Source: Gemmatimonadaceae bacterium
Lineage (GTDB): Bacteria > Gemmatimonadota > Gemmatimonadetes > Gemmatimonadales > Gemmatimonadaceae
DNA length: 34,579 nt
Direction: 5' to 3'
Assembly: GCA_013816855.1 (NCBI GenBank)
Contig: JACDDT010000021.1
Location: 1 to 34,579, forward strand
Position numbers and translations under genes: made by a program. The notes beneath the pieces were generated by a model. That model had not been told where the DNA came from. It ran no database searches and was given only the letters and a program-made list of their open reading frames with translations. How positions within the stretch are numbered: the stretch's first letter is position 1; each line of letters begins with the position of its first letter. Below, one piece after another: positions 31,871-34,579 of this stretch.

Positions 31871-33108
31871 TCGCGGAGACACTCGGTGCCAATGTCATGC
31901 TGGCGGTGGACAATCTTCGCGGAAACAAGCTGCGCTCCGCGCTCACCATTCTCGGCGTGGTGATCGGGGTCACGACGGTGATGACGATGGCGTCCATCGT
32001 TCAAGGAATCAAAGGTCAGATCGTCCGCACGATCGAAGTCGCGGGCCCAACGACGTTTTATGTAGTTAAAGTTTTTTCAAACACCCCGGTCAACCCTGAC
32101 CGCCCGCCGAAATGGATTCGTGTCCGCCCGAATCTCAAAGAAGAGGAGGCGGAGCGAATCGCGAAGCTGCCGGAGATTTCCTACGCCGCTATATGGGGCC
32201 AGGCGGTTGGCCGCCTGGAGTACAACGGGCTGCGCACCGGAACGTTGGGGATCGTCGGGGCGGACGACCGCTATATGGAAATCCAGGGCGGAGAGCTCGA
32301 GCAGGGTCGCTGGTTCACGCAGTCCGAGCTTACCTCCGGATCACCGGTAGTGGTGCTCCAGGAAGACGCCGCGAGACGTGTGTTCGGAGCGGAAACCGTC
32401 CTCGAGAAAATGGTGCAGTTCGGCGGGCGGCCGATGCGCGTGATCGGGCTGTACGCTCCGCCGGGCAACATTTTCAGTCCTCCGGGGCAAGACATCGGCG
32501 CAATCGTTCCTTTCAAATTTCTCGATCACGCGTTTTACGTGGACCCGATCAACGCGCTTTACATTCCGGTAAAACCGAAGGCGAGCGTTCCGATTCAGGA
32601 CGCAAAGGACGCGGTAACGATCGCGATGCGCGAGCTACGAAAGCTGCGTCCGGCGGACAAGAGCACCTTCGACTTGATCACCAACGATCAGATTCTCGAC
32701 AGTTTCAATCAGATCAGCAACGTTTTCTTTCTGGTGATGATCGTTCTTTCTAGTGTCGGCCTCATGGTGGGCGGCATTGGAGTGATGGCGATCATGATGG
32801 TGTCCGTCACGAGCAGAACCCGCGAGATCGGCATCCGAAAGGCGATGGGCGCGACGCAGAAACAGATTCTCACCCAGTTCCTGGTCGAGGCGGCGACATT
32901 GACGGGTATCGGAGGCGTGATGGGAATCGTCATCGGACTCTCGATGGGCCGCCTTGCCACGACGATAATGAAAATCGACGCGAGCTTTCCGATTGTGCTC
33001 ACTGCAGTGGCAGTCACCGTGTCGGTTGCCATCGGCATCATCTTCGGAATGCTTCCCGCTCGGCGGGCAGCGCGGATGGATCCGATTGTCGCTCTGAGAT
33101 ACGAGTAG
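31867..33108 (+). CDS. MacB-like FtsX-domain permease, type B, copy 2
   Basis: The 413-residue permease starts MIAETLGANVMLAVDNLRGN at the ATGA overlap; 56 longer upstream residues in the open frame lie in the preceding gene and are not used. Layout: N-terminal helix (about 22-44, SALTILGVVIGVTTVMTMAS), a periplasmic domain with AGPTTFYVVK like copy 1, and three C-terminal helices with SSVGLMVGGIGVMAIMM, the SRTREIGIRKAMGATQKQILTQF coupling region and MLPARRAARMDPIVALRYE. It forms the second A-B pair with the 30629 gene. It probably recruits the ATPase encoded at 27161 or one elsewhere in the genome. A 24-bp gap separates it from bshB1. Confidence 0.93.
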
Positions 33109-33132
33109 CGTGAACGCTTTCACGGGAGTGAA

Positions 33133-33852
33133 ATGCAACAGGTAAACGTGCTTGCGATCTGCGCGCATCCGGACGACAGCGAGCTTATCTGCGGCGGCAC
33201 CCTCGCGCGAACGGTTGCGCTAGGTCACACGGCAGGCATCCTCGCTCTCACCGGCGGCGAGCTCGGCAGCCGGGGATCGGTGGATTTACGCGCGAAGGAA
33301 TCGGATGCGGCAGCGAAGATGCTGGGTCTCTCGTTTCACGACACCGTGGGATTGCCGGACGGCGCAGTGCTCAACACGCCGGAGAACCGGGCCCGGCTCG
33401 CGGTGCTGATCCGTCGCGCGAAGCCCGGCGTCGTCATCACGCACTGGCTCAAGGGGCGGCATCCGGACCACGCTGTTACCGCGCAGCTGGTGCGCGATGC
33501 CTGCTTCGTTGCCGGCCTTAAGAACATCGAGCCGGAGGTACCGACCCACCGGCCGAAAAAGATTCTTCACGCGCTTTCCTTTCGTGAAGACAACGAAAAG
33601 CCGACCTTCGTCGTGGACATCTCCGACTCGTTCGAAAAAAAGCTGGACGCAGTGCGATGCTACGCCTCTCAATTTTCCGACGCGAAACAAGCCGGCGAGC
33701 TTTTCCCGAATGGAGAATCCCTCTTCGACCTGATCAGGCACCACGCGGCGCATTATGGATCCCTCATCCGCACGCAATACGGCGAGCCATTTCACACGAG
33801 TGAGACAATGCGGGTTGACGATGTAACAACACTCGAGGTCGCCTCCCTGTGA
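33133..33852 (+). CDS. bshB1: Bacillithiol biosynthesis deacetylase BshB1
   Basis: BshB1 removes the acetyl group from GlcNAc-malate to give GlcN-malate in bacillithiol synthesis and may also act on bacillithiol conjugates. The 239-residue product has the zinc motif CAHPDDSE (H12, D15), GGTLARTVALGH, LTGGELGSRG, RAKESDAAAKMLG, VGLPDGAVLNTPENR, the third zinc ligand in GRHPDHAV (H113), and the BshB1-type tail FVVDISDSFEKKLDAVRCYASQF with RTQYGEPFHTSETMRVDD. These distinguish it from general PIG-L enzymes. GGGAG lies just before the ATG. The bacillithiol partners bshA and bshC are not in the window. Its stop overlaps the start of kynA (GTGA), coupling the two. Confidence 0.93.
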   Translation: MQQVNVLAICAHPDDSELICGGTLARTVALGHTAGILALTGGELGSRGSVDLRAKESDAAAKMLGLSFHDTVGLPDGAVLNTPENRARLAVLIRRAKPGVVITHWLKGRHPDHAVTAQLVRDACFVAGLKNIEPEVPTHRPKKILHALSFREDNEKPTFVVDISDSFEKKLDAVRCYASQFSDAKQAGELFPNGESLFDLIRHHAAHYGSLIRTQYGEPFHTSETMRVDDVTTLEVASL

Positions 33853-34579
33853 GCGCGAACGAGAAGGACGATGGCGAAATCACCTACTTCTCGTATTTGC
33901 GGCTCGGGGAGCTCCTCGATCTGCAAACCCCGAGGTCATCGCCGGAGCATCCCGACGAGCTGTTGTTCATCGTCGTCCACCAGGCGAGTGAGCTTTGGTT
34001 CAAGCTGATACTGCACGAGCTCGATGGGCTCCGCGGATTACTCCAGGAGCATGACACTCTGGGCGCGGTGGGAGCTGTACGCCGATTGAACGCTCTGGTA
34101 GGGATCGTCACTGGCCAACTGAGTGCTCTCGAAACGCTGCCTCCTCAGCGATTCGCGCAGTTCCGCGGGTTTCTTGGAACCTCGAGCGGTTCCCAGAGCT
34201 TCCAGTTCCGCGCGATCGAGGCCAGGTCCGGTTTGCGCGACGCGCATTTCATTCAGGCGCTTTCGGAGCACGGTCCAATTCCGCCTCTCGTACAGGAAGC
34301 CCTAGATACGCCGCCACTACAGACTCTCTTCAATGAACTTCTCGCCGCGCAAAAAGTGACGGTAGAAGAGATCTACTCATCCGACCGCCAGCGACCGCTA
34401 CAGATGCTAGCGGAAGGGTTGCTCGAGTACGAGCAGGGTTTCGGGATGTGGCGATTTCTACACGTTCAGCTTGTAGAGCGCATTATCGGGCCGGGGACCG
34501 GAGGCACGGGGGGAACGCTCGGCGCGAAGTACCTGCAAAAGACCATCTCGCAGCGGTTTTTCCCCGATCTGTGGGCGGT
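33849..34579 (+). CDS. kynA: Tryptophan 2,3-dioxygenase, 3' end cut by window edge
   Basis: This heme dioxygenase opens the indole ring of L-tryptophan to N-formylkynurenine, the first step of the kynurenine route. The first 243 residues are visible: TYFSYLRLGELLDLQTPRS, HPDELLFIVVHQASELWFKL with the active-site His (H44), RFAQFRGFLGTSSGSQSFQF, the mid-region helices, LLEYEQGFGMWRFLHVQLVERIIG, the GTGGTGGTLGAKYLQKT loop that closes over the substrate, and RFFPDLW at the window end. The proximal heme His is probably in the missing or final part. It starts with GTG overlapping the bshB1 stop, so it is translationally coupled to it. Downstream kynurenine genes, if any, lie outside. Confidence 0.95.
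   Translation, partial: MSANEKDDGEITYFSYLRLGELLDLQTPRSSPEHPDELLFIVVHQASELWFKLILHELDGLRGLLQEHDTLGAVGAVRRLNALVGIVTGQLSALETLPPQRFAQFRGFLGTSSGSQSFQFRAIEARSGLRDAHFIQALSEHGPIPPLVQEALDTPPLQTLFNELLAAQKVTVEEIYSSDRQRPLQMLAEGLLEYEQGFGMWRFLHVQLVERIIGPGTGGTGGTLGAKYLQKTISQRFFPDLWA

Overview
The window is a high-GC, gene-dense stretch of a diderm bacterial chromosome. It has no mobile element, CRISPR array or recognisable RNA gene. Outer-membrane proteins (an OmpA-type barrel and a TolC-type channel), a short primary-type sigma factor, BshB1 and many MacB/FtsX permeases together suggest Gemmatimonadota. That placement is from memory of gene content, was not tested by search, and another diderm phylum is possible.

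Layout. (1) 1-2502, minus strand: a conserved rpmE-prfA pair (prfA runs off the left edge and seems to start at CTG), the decayed tail of a PIG-L/LmbE deacetylase, a perfect 13-bp tandem duplication, and a secreted M20 metallopeptidase. (2) 2503-4028, plus strand: an orphan rho-independent terminator, then a DUF4105 membrane protein that may be a lipoprotein N-acyltransferase. (3) 3989-16249, minus strand: about 12 kb of head-to-tail genes with many ATGA overlaps. In transcription order these are comM/yifB, an unknown membrane-anchored protein, a sigma-54 response regulator, an aldehyde dehydrogenase, lepB, a sigma-70 factor, yajQ, rimO, hemL, a SpoIID/LytB protein and a divergent Gfo/Idh/MocA protein. 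(4) 16424-23441, minus strand: an OmpA-type protein with two barrel units, a Ser/Thr kinase that fuses a dead pseudokinase to an active kinase, and a 1070-residue NtrY-like histidine kinase overlapping it by 4 bp. (5) 23497-33108, plus strand: a creatininase-family hydrolase, then a well-defined promoter driving TolC, a MacA-type adaptor, one ABC ATPase and two successive A-B pairs of MacB-like permeases split by a strong terminator. (6) 33133 to the right edge, plus strand: bshB1 overlapping kynA, which is cut by the window end.

The genes fall into four working groups: translation and cell-envelope upkeep (L31, RF1, RimO, LepB, SpoIID, OmpA, DUF4105); regulation (sigma factor, NtrC-type regulator, NtrY-like kinase, Ser/Thr kinase); a tripartite export system with duplicated permeases; and small-molecule metabolism (heme, bacillithiol, tryptophan, aldehydes). 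The most unusual items are the histidine kinase/pseudokinase-kinase coupling, the duplicated permease pairs served by one visible ATPase, the DUF4105 enzyme, and the CTG start of prfA.
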